Source of the DNA: Saccharibacillus soli
GTDB taxonomy: Bacteria; Bacillota; Bacilli; Paenibacillales; Paenibacillaceae
DNA: 64,000 nucleotides
Reading direction: 5' to 3'
Assembly: GCA_002189105.1 (NCBI GenBank)
Contig: NIOB01000004.1
Span: forward strand, 1-64,000
The position numbers and the translations under genes were made by a program. The stretch's first letter is position 1, and each line of letters starts with the position of its first letter. Shown piece after piece: positions 16,462 to 25,774 of this stretch. Under the pieces are notes generated by a model. It did not search any database, was not told the DNA's origin, and was given only the letters and a program-made list of their open reading frames with translations.

Positions 16462-18231
16462 ATGTCCATCATGAAAAAAGCTGCCTGCCTGCTGACTGCC
16501 TCTCTGCTTGCCCTGCCTGCTGTTGCATGGAGTTCTTTCCCATCCCATTCTGCCCAAGCTGCCGAAAATGCGTTGTCTATTGAAGCATACGGCGCGATCC
16601 CTGACGACGGTCTGGACGATCTGATGGCTATTCGCCAGGCGCTCACGGAAGCCAAAGCTTCCGGCAAGAGCGTCTACGTTCCGCCGGGAACCTTTTTATA
16701 CAGTGATGTGATTGTCGTAAATGGTGTGAGTCTGAGCGGTGAGGGGGAGCAGTCGGTTCTGCGCAGTACCAATCCCGAACGTCAAGCCGTTCAGATCGCC
16801 GGGCAAAACAGCCAATTGAGCGCAGTGAAACTGACCACCATTCCCGTCTCCAATCGTCTGTCCAGCTCGGTATCCGCGCGTGTACACGTCCTGCCGGAAG
16901 CCGCCAATTTTGTCGTGCAGAATACGGTTATTGAAGGAGGGTCTTCCGCCGGAATCATTGTTTACGGGATGAATGGTGCGATTACGGGCAATACGGTGCA
17001 GGACACGCTGGCCGATGGAATCCATATTACGGGTGGGTCTTCCAACATTCGAGTCGAAAATAACACAGCACGCAGCACCGGGGATGATATGATTGCAGTC
17101 GTTTCTTACGAGAAAAACGGAACCTGGGTGAAGAATGTGAAGATTGCCCATAATGATGTATCAGGAGGGCATGCACGCGGAATCACCGTTTCGGGTGGCA
17201 GTGACATCTCGGTGGAAAACAATGAGATCACCGATACTGGTGGGGCAGGCGTATTTATTGCTTCAGAAGGCAGCTACCGGACGTACGAGGTGCGCAACGT
17301 CAAGGTCGCCCGGAATCTCATCCTGCGCGACAGCCGCAATGCTTCCATTCCCGAGAAAGGTGGGATTCGGCTTCAGGCAACGTACAAAGAACCTAGCATA
17401 TCGGGCGCGATCATCGAGCAGAATCAGATTGTGGACTCCGCAGACAGCGGTATTCTGATTCTGGGTTCAGCCCCGATTCAAGCGCTGATTGTTCGCAACG
17501 AAATCACCAATCCAGCCAATCATGGTATCCATCTGCTGAAAACGGTCGTCGGGACATTCAATTTCGCAGGCAATCATGTTCAGGGCGAGGGTGGGTTCCC
17601 CTTCTATAATCAGTCACAGGCTCAGGTGAGCAGTGACCTGCCGAACTCGGCTCCTCCCGGTGGAGGCGAAGAAGAAGGAGCAGCTGCCGCATACGGTACG
17701 CCGCGCATAGATGGAGTCATCGACGACATCTGGAGCAACTCGACACCGCTGCCGCTCAATGTAGATCGCAACGGTACGACCGGCACGGTTCGTCTTGTGT
17801 GGGATGAGACAGCTTTGTATTATCTGTTTGAGATGAAGGATGTTACGCCCAACGCGCGAGCTTCCGAAGAGAACAACGATTCTGTGGAAGTCTGGGTAGA
17901 TGAGCTGAACAAGAAGAACGGTACACGTACAGTTGGCGATTACCAGCTGCGCGTGGGGTATGACGGAGCCTTGTCCTCTGCGATTCGCGGATTCGACTTC
18001 TCTCGGGTCACACGCGTAGTGGTGCCTACTGAAGGAGGCTACACGGCGGAATTTGCTGTTCCATATGTCGCACTGACTCCACAGGCAGGCGACCGGATCG
18101 GCTTTAACGCCAGCGCTAATGATGATTCTAACGGAGATGGACGCCGAGATACCTATCTGAGCTGGGTGGATAAGAACCTGCCGTATTGGGCCGACACACG
18201 AATTTATGGTGAAGTCACACTAACCTATTAA
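16462..18231 (+). CDS. secreted right-handed beta-helix protein with CBM9-like C-terminal domain
   Basis: A 589-aa protein. A signal peptide is clear at 1-36 (MSIMKKAACLLTASLLALPA, cleavage likely after AQA). Residues ~40-400 form a pectate-lyase-like parallel beta-helix: IEAYGAIPDDGLDD and KSVYVPPGTF open it, followed by rungs rich in N-x-I/V such as ITGNTVQDTLADGIHITGG. After a Pro/Gly/Glu linker (~410-422), residues ~425-589 resemble a family 9 carbohydrate-binding/DOMON module (TPRIDGVIDDIWSNSTPLPL, WDETALYYLFEMKD). It is probably an extracellular polysaccharide lyase, hydrolase or epimerase; catalytic residues were not identified. AAAGGAGG lies 7 bases before ATG 16462. Confidence 0.85.
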   Translation: MSIMKKAACLLTASLLALPAVAWSSFPSHSAQAAENALSIEAYGAIPDDGLDDLMAIRQALTEAKASGKSVYVPPGTFLYSDVIVVNGVSLSGEGEQSVLRSTNPERQAVQIAGQNSQLSAVKLTTIPVSNRLSSSVSARVHVLPEAANFVVQNTVIEGGSSAGIIVYGMNGAITGNTVQDTLADGIHITGGSSNIRVENNTARSTGDDMIAVVSYEKNGTWVKNVKIAHNDVSGGHARGITVSGGSDISVENNEITDTGGAGVFIASEGSYRTYEVRNVKVARNLILRDSRNASIPEKGGIRLQATYKEPSISGAIIEQNQIVDSADSGILILGSAPIQALIVRNEITNPANHGIHLLKTVVGTFNFAGNHVQGEGGFPFYNQSQAQVSSDLPNSAPPGGGEEEGAAAAYGTPRIDGVIDDIWSNSTPLPLNVDRNGTTGTVRLVWDETALYYLFEMKDVTPNARASEENNDSVEVWVDELNKKNGTRTVGDYQLRVGYDGALSSAIRGFDFSRVTRVVVPTEGGYTAEFAVPYVALTPQAGDRIGFNASANDDSNGDGRRDTYLSWVDKNLPYWADTRIYGEVTLTY

Positions 18232-18269
18232 TTTTTAAAGATGAAAGCGGTATCTTTGGGTTTTAGGGG

Positions 18270-18297
18270 GGATCGGCTTGATTTAGCCGGTCCTTTT
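18270..18297 (+). terminator. terminator after the beta-helix gene
   Basis: A 9-bp stem GGATCGGCT/AGCCGGTCC with a 6-base loop and TTTT. Confidence 0.65.
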
Positions 18298-18471
18298 GGT
18301 GTATGTAAATATTAATGAAACCTTCATCTTGGATCAGCAGAAATGATAATCAATACGATAGCATCAATTTGAGAGATATGTTAAAATGACATCACATCTT
18401 TGTTCTTCGCACTGAAGCGAAGAAGGATAGTCAGGCAAATACTATACTAACTACAGGAAGAATGGGGAGCT

Positions 18472-20028
18472 ATGGCGGACAATCAAAATCTTGAAGCATT
18501 GAATGCACCCGGCGCGGTCTTCTTTATCTTCGGAGCTACCGGAGACTTGGCCCGTCGTAAGTTGTTCCCGGCCATTTTCAGCTTGTACCGGGAAGGTAAA
18601 CTGGCAGAGGACTTTGCCGTAGTCGGAGTAGCACGGCGCCCTCGCACGAATGAAGAATTCCGCGATGACGTATTCCGTTCGATCCAGGAGTTTGGACGGT
18701 ACAAATCTTCCGACCAGGAGAAGTGGACGCAGTTTGCGGAGCACTTCGAATATAAATCCCTCGACATCAACAATGTAGCGGGATTCCAAGAACTGAAATC
18801 CCAGACCGAAGCGATCGAATCGAAGTTTTCGATTCCGGGCAACCGTCTCTTCTATCTGGCACTGGCTCCAGAGCTGTTCGGCAGCGTGTCGGTGAACCTG
18901 CGCGAAGGCGGCATGCTCGATAGTGAAGGCTGGCATCGTCTGGTCATCGAGAAGCCATTTGGCTACGACCTCAAATCGGCCGAGAAGCTGAATGAGGAGC
19001 TGGGTCATGTCTTCAAGGAAGATGAGATCTACCGGATCGACCACTATCTCGGTAAAGAGATGGTGCAGAACATCGAGACCATTCGATTCTCGAACCTGTT
19101 CTTCGAGTCGCTCTGGAACAACAAATATATCGCCAATGTACAGATCACACTCGGCGAGACGGTCGGCGTTGAAGAACGCGGCGGTTACTACGATCATGCA
19201 GGTGCGCTGCGCGATATGGGTCAGAACCATATTCTCCAACTGCTCACCATGATCGCCATGGAACCGCCTAGCCGTCTGCTGGCTGAAGACATCCGTGACG
19301 AGAAAGTAAAAGTGCTGCGTTCGCTGCACCACTTTGGAAGCACGGAAGAAGTCAAAGCCAATGTCGTACGCGGCCAATATACCGCTGGACAAAGCAAAGG
19401 CAAAGAACTGCCGGGCTACCGCGAGGAAGATAAAGTCGATCCGAATTCCAACACAGAGACGTTCTTCGCGGCTCGTGTATTCGTGGACAACTTCCGCTGG
19501 GCGGGCGTACCGTTCTATATTCGCACAGGCAAACGCCTGCCGGTGAAGACGACGGAAGTCGTGATTGAATTCAAGAAGATGCCAGGTAATATCTATCTCG
19601 GACAGAAACACGATCTCCAGCCTAACCTGCTGGTTATCCGTGTCAATCCGATGGAAGGCATCTACTTCAAGATCAATGCCAAAAAGCCAGGTTCCGAATC
19701 GGAGATCGCTCCGGTAGCGATGGAATTCTGTCAGAGCTGTCTGGTGGGCATCAACTCGCCGGAAGCCTACGAGCGTCTGATCCACGATGCAGCCAAAGGC
19801 GATTCTACGTACTTCACCCGTTGGGACGAAGTAGCGTCGGCTTGGGCATTCATCGACAAGATCGATGCGGCCTGGAAAGAAAATCCGGCGGACGTCGATT
19901 CGTACCCGGCAGGAAGCTGGGGACCGGACGCGTCGCATGAACTGCTTGCCCGTGATGGCTTCCACTGGTGGCCGGTTAACGGACAGGAAGAAGACAATGT
20001 GATCTGGGTAGCGGCTTCGAGCAGCTAA
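18472..20028 (+). CDS. zwf: glucose-6-phosphate 1-dehydrogenase
   Basis: A 518-aa enzyme of normal length. The NADP-binding motif FIFGATGDLARRKLFP is at residues ~18-33, the substrate motif IEKPFGYDL near 160, and the active-site signature RIDHYLGKEMVQN near 190 holds the catalytic His. It oxidises glucose-6-phosphate to 6-phosphogluconolactone, feeding the oxidative pentose phosphate pathway and making NADPH. ATG 18472 is preceded by GGGGAG. It has its own terminator at 20074 and stands alone; gnd and pgl are not adjacent. Confidence 0.97.
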   Translation: MADNQNLEALNAPGAVFFIFGATGDLARRKLFPAIFSLYREGKLAEDFAVVGVARRPRTNEEFRDDVFRSIQEFGRYKSSDQEKWTQFAEHFEYKSLDINNVAGFQELKSQTEAIESKFSIPGNRLFYLALAPELFGSVSVNLREGGMLDSEGWHRLVIEKPFGYDLKSAEKLNEELGHVFKEDEIYRIDHYLGKEMVQNIETIRFSNLFFESLWNNKYIANVQITLGETVGVEERGGYYDHAGALRDMGQNHILQLLTMIAMEPPSRLLAEDIRDEKVKVLRSLHHFGSTEEVKANVVRGQYTAGQSKGKELPGYREEDKVDPNSNTETFFAARVFVDNFRWAGVPFYIRTGKRLPVKTTEVVIEFKKMPGNIYLGQKHDLQPNLLVIRVNPMEGIYFKINAKKPGSESEIAPVAMEFCQSCLVGINSPEAYERLIHDAAKGDSTYFTRWDEVASAWAFIDKIDAAWKENPADVDSYPAGSWGPDASHELLARDGFHWWPVNGQEEDNVIWVAASSS

Positions 20029-20073
20029 TTGTCACATTATTCTTCACCAATCAATTTTAAAAGTTATGGATTC

Positions 20074-20119
20074 AAGCCGTCAGGCTCCCGAGGATTCGGG
20101 TGGCCTGGCGGCTTTTTTT
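20074..20119 (+). terminator. zwf terminator
   Basis: AAGCCGTCAGGC pairs with GCCTGGCGGCTT around an inner CCCGA/TCGGG hairpin, followed by T7. Confidence 0.88.
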
Positions 20120-20197
20120 GATTGGCAGGCGCAAGCAAGCTTGACCTTGAAGTAACCTGCAAGGTTTATGCTGGATGTATCGAAAGGAGTGGACAAA

Positions 20198-21514
20198 ATG
20201 AAAAAAAGTGCAAAATGGGCAGCGATCGGTGGAGCGGCAGGTATCGCCGCCGCCTGGTATGCGTATCGCAGCAAAAAAGACGGAAAGAGTATCAATCCGA
20301 TGAGGCGTTTGTTCCCTATCTTTACGATGCCGGAGCCGACCGGACATTATGCGGTTGGGATGTTTGAAGCGCACCTGATCGATCATAATCGTCAGGAAAC
20401 GAGACGCGGTACGCTTTCGCAAGGAGCCGGTTCGCGTGAAGTGGCTGTTACCGTCTGGTATCCGGCTGACCGTAACCTCAAGCCGGAAGCAGCGGCATTG
20501 ACAGGAAGCCCGGGAGCTGCGGTGGAACCCGAACATTATCCCGATTCGCTGGGCAAATGTATCTCGCTGGTCTTCGGCCTGCCTTCAGGTCTGTTCCGAC
20601 ATCTGTCGAAGATTCAGACGCATGCTTTTCGGGATCTGCCTCTGGCTGCGGAAGAAGCTCCGTATCCGGTGCTGCTGTTCTCGCCCGGTATTCGTTCCAC
20701 CCGCTATCAGAATCTCACCATGATCGAGGAACTGGTTAGCCGTGGTTATATCGTCGTAGGGATGGATCATCCTTATACCGCCGGGACGATGAGGCTTGCG
20801 GATGGCCAAGACGCCCTCTATATCCATGAGCCCAAGTTTGCGGAGTCACGTGAACTCTACGACTATAACGTGAAGGAAGTTGGCGTACGCGCCCTGGATG
20901 CACGCTTCGTGCTCGATACGCTGGAAAAATGGAATCAGACGGATTCCGGGCATCTGCTAGCAGGCCGGATGGATCTCAGCCGCACGGGTATCGTAGGTCA
21001 TTCCTATGGTGGGGCAACAGCTGCGGAAGCGCTGGCGACAGATGACCGTCTTGCGGCTGCGCTCAGTCTGGAAGGCGGTTTCTGGGGGGAAGTGTCACAT
21101 AAGCCGCTGGAGAAGCCGTTTATGTATCTGTTTACGGGCGGAACGGAGCGGAGTCTGGACCCAAATCAATCCAGAAAAGAAGCGGTCTTTTTCGAGGAGT
21201 GGCAGGAGGATGTGGAACGCGTCATGACTTCCAGTCGGCATGATACCTTCTTCGCCGTTGTGGAACCTTTCTTCCACCAGAGCTTCTCGGATCTGCCTCT
21301 CGTCTCGCCGCGTTTGTTCGCCCGATCGCTGACGCCGGAACGTGCGATCGACATCACACGTACGTATGCCGTAGCCTTTTTTGACCAATATCTGCGAGGG
21401 AAGGAAGCTTCGATGATTGGACAGAATACGGCGGAATTCCCGGAGGTTCGCTACGACGACAAGTATACGCAGATTCGCTCCTCGGAGGCCAAGCGAAGTG
21501 AGAGAGTCGATTAA
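20198..21514 (+). CDS. alpha/beta hydrolase, platelet-activating-factor acetylhydrolase-like
   Basis: A 438-aa protein. An N-terminal hydrophobic stretch (AAIGGAAGIAAAWYAY, ~9-24) suggests a membrane anchor. The hydrolase core shows REVAVTVWYPAD, YPVLLFSPG (oxyanion region) and the nucleophile elbow GIVGHSYGGATAAEAL (GxSxG), as in PAF-acetylhydrolase isoform II. A late Asp and His (SSRHDTFF) could complete the triad. The family hydrolyses short acyl esters of lipids; the substrate here is unknown. ATG 20198 follows AAAGGAG, and the longer frame from 20168 has no ribosome site. Confidence 0.82.
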   Translation: MKKSAKWAAIGGAAGIAAAWYAYRSKKDGKSINPMRRLFPIFTMPEPTGHYAVGMFEAHLIDHNRQETRRGTLSQGAGSREVAVTVWYPADRNLKPEAAALTGSPGAAVEPEHYPDSLGKCISLVFGLPSGLFRHLSKIQTHAFRDLPLAAEEAPYPVLLFSPGIRSTRYQNLTMIEELVSRGYIVVGMDHPYTAGTMRLADGQDALYIHEPKFAESRELYDYNVKEVGVRALDARFVLDTLEKWNQTDSGHLLAGRMDLSRTGIVGHSYGGATAAEALATDDRLAAALSLEGGFWGEVSHKPLEKPFMYLFTGGTERSLDPNQSRKEAVFFEEWQEDVERVMTSSRHDTFFAVVEPFFHQSFSDLPLVSPRLFARSLTPERAIDITRTYAVAFFDQYLRGKEASMIGQNTAEFPEVRYDDKYTQIRSSEAKRSERVD

Positions 21515-21556
21515 GGCAGCCAAGACTTGGGCGGATTAACCAGGCAGGGGGATGTT

Positions 21557-21961
21557 ATGAAAAAAATGACCCGGGGAAAGTTGGCGGCTCAAACGGGGCT
21601 GACCATGGCAACGCTGCGTTTCTATGAAGAGTGTGGGCTGCTGCCGGAACCGGAGCGCAGCGAGAACGGGTATCGGCTGTATGGTGAAGAATACCTAACC
21701 ATGATTGAATTTATTCAAGGGGCAAAATCCCTCGGTTATCCGCTGTCGCGGATTGGGGATACGCTGCGTAAGTTGAGCGATGGCCGGGAAATGGATGTTG
21801 AAGGGCTGCGGGAACTGGTACGTCGGCAGATTCAGCATGTTGAGCAGCAGGAGAAGCAGCTGGCCGAAGTGAAGCTTCATCTGCATCGGCTGCTAAACGA
21901 ATATGACGACCAAGCCGTACGAGAGTACCTCCAGACCTTTCGCCGTGACTCGGAAAAGTAA
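21557..21961 (+). CDS. MerR family transcriptional regulator
   Basis: A 134-aa regulator. The N-terminal winged helix reads TRGKLAAQTGLTMATLRFYE then GLLPEPERSENGYRLY, the standard MerR DNA-recognition region. Residues ~75-125 form the dimerisation coiled coil (VRRQIQHVEQQEKQLAEVKL). No Cys cluster is present, so a metal sensor is unlikely. ATG 21557 follows AGGGGGAT. It is 42 bases downstream of the hydrolase gene and probably co-transcribed, so the hydrolase may belong to its regulon (inference). Confidence 0.88.
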   Translation: MKKMTRGKLAAQTGLTMATLRFYEECGLLPEPERSENGYRLYGEEYLTMIEFIQGAKSLGYPLSRIGDTLRKLSDGREMDVEGLRELVRRQIQHVEQQEKQLAEVKLHLHRLLNEYDDQAVREYLQTFRRDSEK

Positions 21962-22003
21962 ATAAAATGGTCTCCGTTCCCTTTTTTCGATGCAGATTCA
22001 CCC

Positions 22004-22030
22004 TTGCCTGCGTAGGAATTATGGTACAAT
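22004..22030 (+). promoter_or_regulatory. possible prfC promoter
   Basis: TTGCCT at 22004-22009 and TACAAT at 22025-22030 with a 15-base spacer. A start near 22037 would make the ATG at 22037 leaderless, which favours the ATG at 22070. Confidence 0.35.
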
Positions 22031-22069
22031 ATAGGGATGAATACGTACGATACAGAAGGGAACGTGAAC

Positions 22070-23653
22070 ATGAGCCAAACCCAAGACAAAGTTTTGCGTG
22101 AGGAAGTCGAGAAACGCAGAACTTTTGCCATTATATCTCACCCGGATGCCGGGAAAACAACGCTGACGGAGAAGCTGCTGCTCTTCGGCGGTGCTATTCG
22201 TCTGGCCGGAACGGTAAAGGCGCGTAAAGCCAGCAAACACGCAACCAGTGACTGGATGGAAATCGAGAAGCAGCGGGGGATCTCCGTTACTTCGTCCGTC
22301 ATGCAGTTTGATTATAACGGTCATCGCATCAACATTCTGGATACTCCGGGTCACCAGGACTTCAGTGAAGATACGTATCGGACGCTGACGGCTGCCGACA
22401 GTGCGGTCATGCTGATCGACGTCGCCAAAGGTGTGGAAGCCCAGACGATCAAGCTGTTCCAGGTCTGCGCCAAGCGCGGGATTCCGATCTTTACTTTTAT
22501 CAACAAGCTTGACCGTGAAGGCCGCAGCCCGTTCGACCTGATGGAAGAACTGGAACAGGTACTGGGGATTCGCTCCGTACCGATGAACTGGCCAATCGGG
22601 ATGGGACGTGAACTGAGCGGCGTATACGACCGGATGAAAAATCAGGTGGAGCTGTTCCAGGGCGACGACCATTCGCAGATCAAAGTTCAGAAAGTGGACG
22701 ATTATCATGATCCGATCATCTCGCAGATGGCGGGCGAATATCATGCGAATCAACTGGCTGAGGAGCTGGAACTGCTGGATGTCGCAGGCGACCAATTCGA
22801 CTATGAAAAAGTGAAGCGCGGCGAGCTGACTCCAGTGTTCTTCGGCAGTGCGATCAATAACTTTGGTCTTCAGACCTTCCTGGAGAACTTCCTGGAGCTT
22901 GCACCCAAGCCGGCTCCGCGCCGCAGTACAGAAGGAGAGATCGAGCCGGTACGCGAGAAGTTTAGCGGCTACGTGTTCAAGATTCAGGCGAACATGAACC
23001 CGGCACACCGCGACCGTATTGCGTTTCTGCGCATCGTATCCGGCAAGTTTGAGCGCGGCATGAGCGTCAAGCACGTACGCGCAGGCAAGGACATTAAGCT
23101 CTCGCAGCCGCAGCAGTTTCTGGCGCAGGACCGTGACATTGTGGAAACGGCTTACGCCGGTGACATCATCGGTCTGTTTGACCCGGGTATTTTCCGCATT
23201 GGAGACTCGTTGGTGGAAGGGCAGAGCTTCGAGTTCGACGAACTGCCGACGTTCTCGCCGGAGCTGTTCTCGAAAGTCACCGTTAAGAATGCCCTCAAGC
23301 ATAAGCAGTATCAAAAAGGCATTGACCAGCTGACGGAGGAAGGGACCATTCAGGTGTTCCGCACGGTCAGCTTCGACGATACGATTCTTGGCGTTGTCGG
23401 CCAGCTTCAGTTTGAAGTCTTTGAATATCGGATGAAAAATGAGTACGGCGTCGATGTGCAGCTTCAGCGTCAGCCGTTCCAGTTTGCACGCTGGATTGTC
23501 GCCAAAGAGATCGATCCGTCCAAATTCCGGATCAACTCGACTTTGGTGAAGGACAAGAAGGGGAACTACGTCGCGCTGTTCGAGAATGAATACGCCATGC
23601 GTACCGCCATTGATAAAAATCCGGACGCCCAATTCCTGGAGATGGCGCCCTAA
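22070..23653 (+). CDS. prfC: peptide chain release factor 3
   Basis: A 527-aa translational GTPase close to the usual ~529. G1 SHPDAGKTTLTEK (~24-36), switch and G3 DTPGHQDF (~82), G4 NKLDREGRSP (~137). The RF3-specific C-terminal part with FARWIVAKEIDPSKF and NEYAMRTAIDKNPDAQFLEM is intact. RF3 recycles RF1/RF2 from the ribosome after termination. ATG 22070 with GAAGGG upstream was preferred over the in-frame ATG at 22037. The ktr-type gene follows at 22 bases. Confidence 0.95.
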   Translation: MSQTQDKVLREEVEKRRTFAIISHPDAGKTTLTEKLLLFGGAIRLAGTVKARKASKHATSDWMEIEKQRGISVTSSVMQFDYNGHRINILDTPGHQDFSEDTYRTLTAADSAVMLIDVAKGVEAQTIKLFQVCAKRGIPIFTFINKLDREGRSPFDLMEELEQVLGIRSVPMNWPIGMGRELSGVYDRMKNQVELFQGDDHSQIKVQKVDDYHDPIISQMAGEYHANQLAEELELLDVAGDQFDYEKVKRGELTPVFFGSAINNFGLQTFLENFLELAPKPAPRRSTEGEIEPVREKFSGYVFKIQANMNPAHRDRIAFLRIVSGKFERGMSVKHVRAGKDIKLSQPQQFLAQDRDIVETAYAGDIIGLFDPGIFRIGDSLVEGQSFEFDELPTFSPELFSKVTVKNALKHKQYQKGIDQLTEEGTIQVFRTVSFDDTILGVVGQLQFEVFEYRMKNEYGVDVQLQRQPFQFARWIVAKEIDPSKFRINSTLVKDKKGNYVALFENEYAMRTAIDKNPDAQFLEMAP

Positions 23654-23675
23654 GTTCAAGGAGGCCTGATCGAGG

Positions 23676-24350
23676 ATGGGGAAAGGCAAGAAGCAGTATG
23701 CGGTCATCGGGATGGGACGTTTCGGTTCAAGCGTTGCCAAGACCCTCAGCGAGATGGGCTTCGATGTATTGGCGATCGACGCAAGCGAGGAACGGACGCA
23801 GGAGATCTCCAATCTGGTCACGCACGCCGTATCGGCGGATTCGACAGACGAGGAAGCACTCAAGGCGCTGGGAATTCGCAATTTTGACGTCGTGGTCGTG
23901 GCGATCGGTCAGGATATTCAAGCGAGCATCCTGACCACGCTCATCCTCAAGGAAATGAATCTGCCGTTGATTATTGCCAAGGCGCAGAACGCGCTGCACG
24001 GCAAGGTACTCAGCAAGATCGGGGCGGACAAGGTGATCTTCCCCGAGCGGGATATGGGCACGCGGGTGGCGCATAATCTGACCTCGCCAAATATCCTCGA
24101 TTACATCGAATTGTCGGGCGATTACAGCATCTTCGAGATGTTGGTCCCGGCGAAGATGGTCGGACGCAACCTGATCGAGCTGAATCTGCGGCAGAAATAC
24201 GCCTGCAACGTGATCGCGGTACGCCGCGGCAGCAAGATGAATATCTCGCCTGATCCGCACGGCCGTCTCTGGGAAGGGGATGTGCTGGTGATTGTTGGGG
24301 AGCGGGATGATCTGGTGCGGCTGGAGATCGCGTTCGAGAGGCACGGGTAG
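23676..24350 (+). CDS. KtrA/KtrC-type potassium uptake regulatory subunit (TrkA/RCK domain)
   Basis: A 224-aa cytosolic protein. The RCK-N domain (1-~130) carries the nucleotide-binding GMGRFGSSVAKTL and acidic partner IDAS, then SADSTDEEALKALGI. The RCK-C domain (~140-220) follows, ending LWEGDVLVIVGERDDL. Such subunits form an octameric ring that binds ATP/ADP or cyclic di-AMP and gates the KtrB/KtrD channel; no channel gene lies nearby. AAGGAGG precedes ATG 23676. It may be co-transcribed with prfC. Confidence 0.92.
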   Translation: MGKGKKQYAVIGMGRFGSSVAKTLSEMGFDVLAIDASEERTQEISNLVTHAVSADSTDEEALKALGIRNFDVVVVAIGQDIQASILTTLILKEMNLPLIIAKAQNALHGKVLSKIGADKVIFPERDMGTRVAHNLTSPNILDYIELSGDYSIFEMLVPAKMVGRNLIELNLRQKYACNVIAVRRGSKMNISPDPHGRLWEGDVLVIVGERDDLVRLEIAFERHG

Positions 24351-24657
24351 AAGATTCTGTTCGGTGGGAGAAGCGGGGGACGCTCCGGGAGAAATTCGTT
24401 TCGGTCGCTGTCTCAATCGGGAAGCTGAATTGGATGTAACAAGGAGGCTTCCCGATTTCAAAGGCGAACACTTCGTTCCTGCACTGAATTTCTCCCTCCG
24501 CTTGGCGCTTCTCGCAAGGACAGAATATTCTAACCGTGAGATGGGTTAGGATAAAAGATATAAAGATAAAAATAAAGACATGAAGGTATCGCTGCTGCGA
24601 TACCTTTCGGTTTTTTAATAGAGGTTAATGGACATTAAGGAGCGGAGGGATTCGGAA
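24351..24657. other. 307-base stretch without a convincing gene
   Basis: The open frame at 24292-24549 overlaps the end of the ktr-type gene, has no ribosome site and reads like noise. The only clear element is the hairpin at 24583. Confidence 0.6.
24583..24616 (+). terminator. terminator upstream of the TrmH-family gene
   Basis: A perfect 10-bp stem AAGGTATCGC/GCGATACCTT, TGCT loop, then TCGG and T6. Confidence 0.8.
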
Positions 24658-25452
24658 ATGCCGCATACGCATATCGAATCAACAGCGAACGGAAGGGTCA
24701 AGGAATGGGCCGGTTTGCTGGAGAAAAAGCATCGGGATCGGCAGGGGAAATATATCGTCGAGGGCGTGCACCTCGTACAGGAAGCGCTGCGCTCGGAAGC
24801 GGACGTGGAATGTGTCGCTTATGATGCGGCGCTGGGTATACCTGTGGAGCTGACGCAGGAAGCGCGCTCCGGGCAGGCGGAATGGATCGCCGTCTCGGCG
24901 GCGATCGTTGCCAAATGCACCGAAGCGCGGACCCCGCAGCCGGTGTTCGCCGTAGTGCGCAAGTCCGCCGCGAAGCTGGCGGACATTCTGCGCACGGAGA
25001 ACGCGCTCGTCGCGGTGCTTGACGGCGTACAGGACCCGGGCAACGTCGGCACGATCATCCGTGCCGCCGATGCCGCCGGCGCAGCCGGCGTGGTGGTCGG
25101 CCGCGGTTCGGCCGACATCTACAACCCCAAGACGGTACGCTCGACGATGGGGTCGCTGTTCCATCTCCCGATCGTAGAGGGAGAGCTGACCGAGCTGCTG
25201 CCGCAGGCACGGGAAGCCTCGGCCAAGCTGGTCAGCACCAGCTTGCAGGCGCAGCAGAACTGCTACGAAGCCGACTATCGCGGCGCGACCTGGTTTGTCT
25301 TCGGCAGCGAAGGCAGCGGCGTCTCGCCGCAGGTTGAGGCCTTTGTGGATGAGAAGATTATCATCCCGATGCCGGGTCAGGCAGAGTCGCTTAATGTAGC
25401 GATGGCGGCTTCGGTGCTGCTGTTCGAGGCGGTACGGCAGCGGCTGGTGTGA
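24658..25452 (+). CDS. TrmH/SpoU family RNA 2'-O-methyltransferase
   Basis: A 264-aa protein. A substrate-binding N-terminal domain (~15-95; KYIVEGVHLVQEAL) precedes the SPOUT knot with the three family motifs: LDGVQDPGNVGTIIRAADAAG (motif 1, Asn and Arg), FVFGSEGSGVS (motif 2) and IPMPGQAESLNVAMAASVLL (motif 3). It methylates a ribose in rRNA or tRNA; which one is not visible. ATG 24658, 8 bases after CGGAGGG, was chosen over 24628, whose spacing is too short. Confidence 0.92.
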   Translation: MPHTHIESTANGRVKEWAGLLEKKHRDRQGKYIVEGVHLVQEALRSEADVECVAYDAALGIPVELTQEARSGQAEWIAVSAAIVAKCTEARTPQPVFAVVRKSAAKLADILRTENALVAVLDGVQDPGNVGTIIRAADAAGAAGVVVGRGSADIYNPKTVRSTMGSLFHLPIVEGELTELLPQAREASAKLVSTSLQAQQNCYEADYRGATWFVFGSEGSGVSPQVEAFVDEKIIIPMPGQAESLNVAMAASVLLFEAVRQRLV

Positions 25453-25774
25453 AGAAGCTTCTGAAAAATCGAAGTTGGGGAGAGATTTCGCTTATCCAAG
25501 CGAAATACTTTCCCCATTCTTTTGACACTACAAAAAGACTATGGCCTCATAAAGGACTGGCAGAAGCCTGAAATCTGCCATATCAACCGCATTTATGAAG
25601 TCCGATCTCCCTATAAATTTTGGGGTTCTTAATATATAATTTAATAAACGATTGTAAAATTTTCTCTTTATGAATCTTCCTGACTTCAACGGTTTAAACG
25701 AGTTAGCCCTTCTAACTTTCTGATTAGCCAAAAACCTGTTACAGGAAAAGGTTTATCAAAACTGAAGGAGGACG
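25453..25774. other. AT-rich intergenic stretch before the orphan membrane gene
   Basis: Apart from the terminator at 25476 no gene is supported. The sequence is clearly richer in A/T than both flanks. The minus-strand frame at 25528-25731 has no ribosome site and no recognisable domain. Confidence 0.5.
25476..25520 (+). terminator. terminator after the TrmH-family gene
   Basis: A long stem TGGGGAGAG...ATTTCGCTT against AAGCGAAAT...CTTTCCCCA, loop ATCC, then a short T-rich tail. Confidence 0.7.

Noticed and set aside
18340-18360. Fur box-like TGATAAT upstream of zwf
   Set aside because: Only one half-site matches; the second half does not form the required inverted repeat.
18451-19965. 504-codon frame antisense to zwf
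   Set aside because: It lies entirely opposite an intact zwf. Long antisense frames are common opposite GC-rich genes with strong codon bias, and there is no ribosome site or domain.
22019-23881. 620-codon frame antisense to prfC and the ktr-type gene
   Set aside because: It spans two well-supported genes on the other strand and has no recognisable fold.
24292-24549. 85-codon plus-strand frame after the ktr-type gene
   Set aside because: It overlaps the end of that gene in another frame, lacks a ribosome site and has no recognisable sequence.
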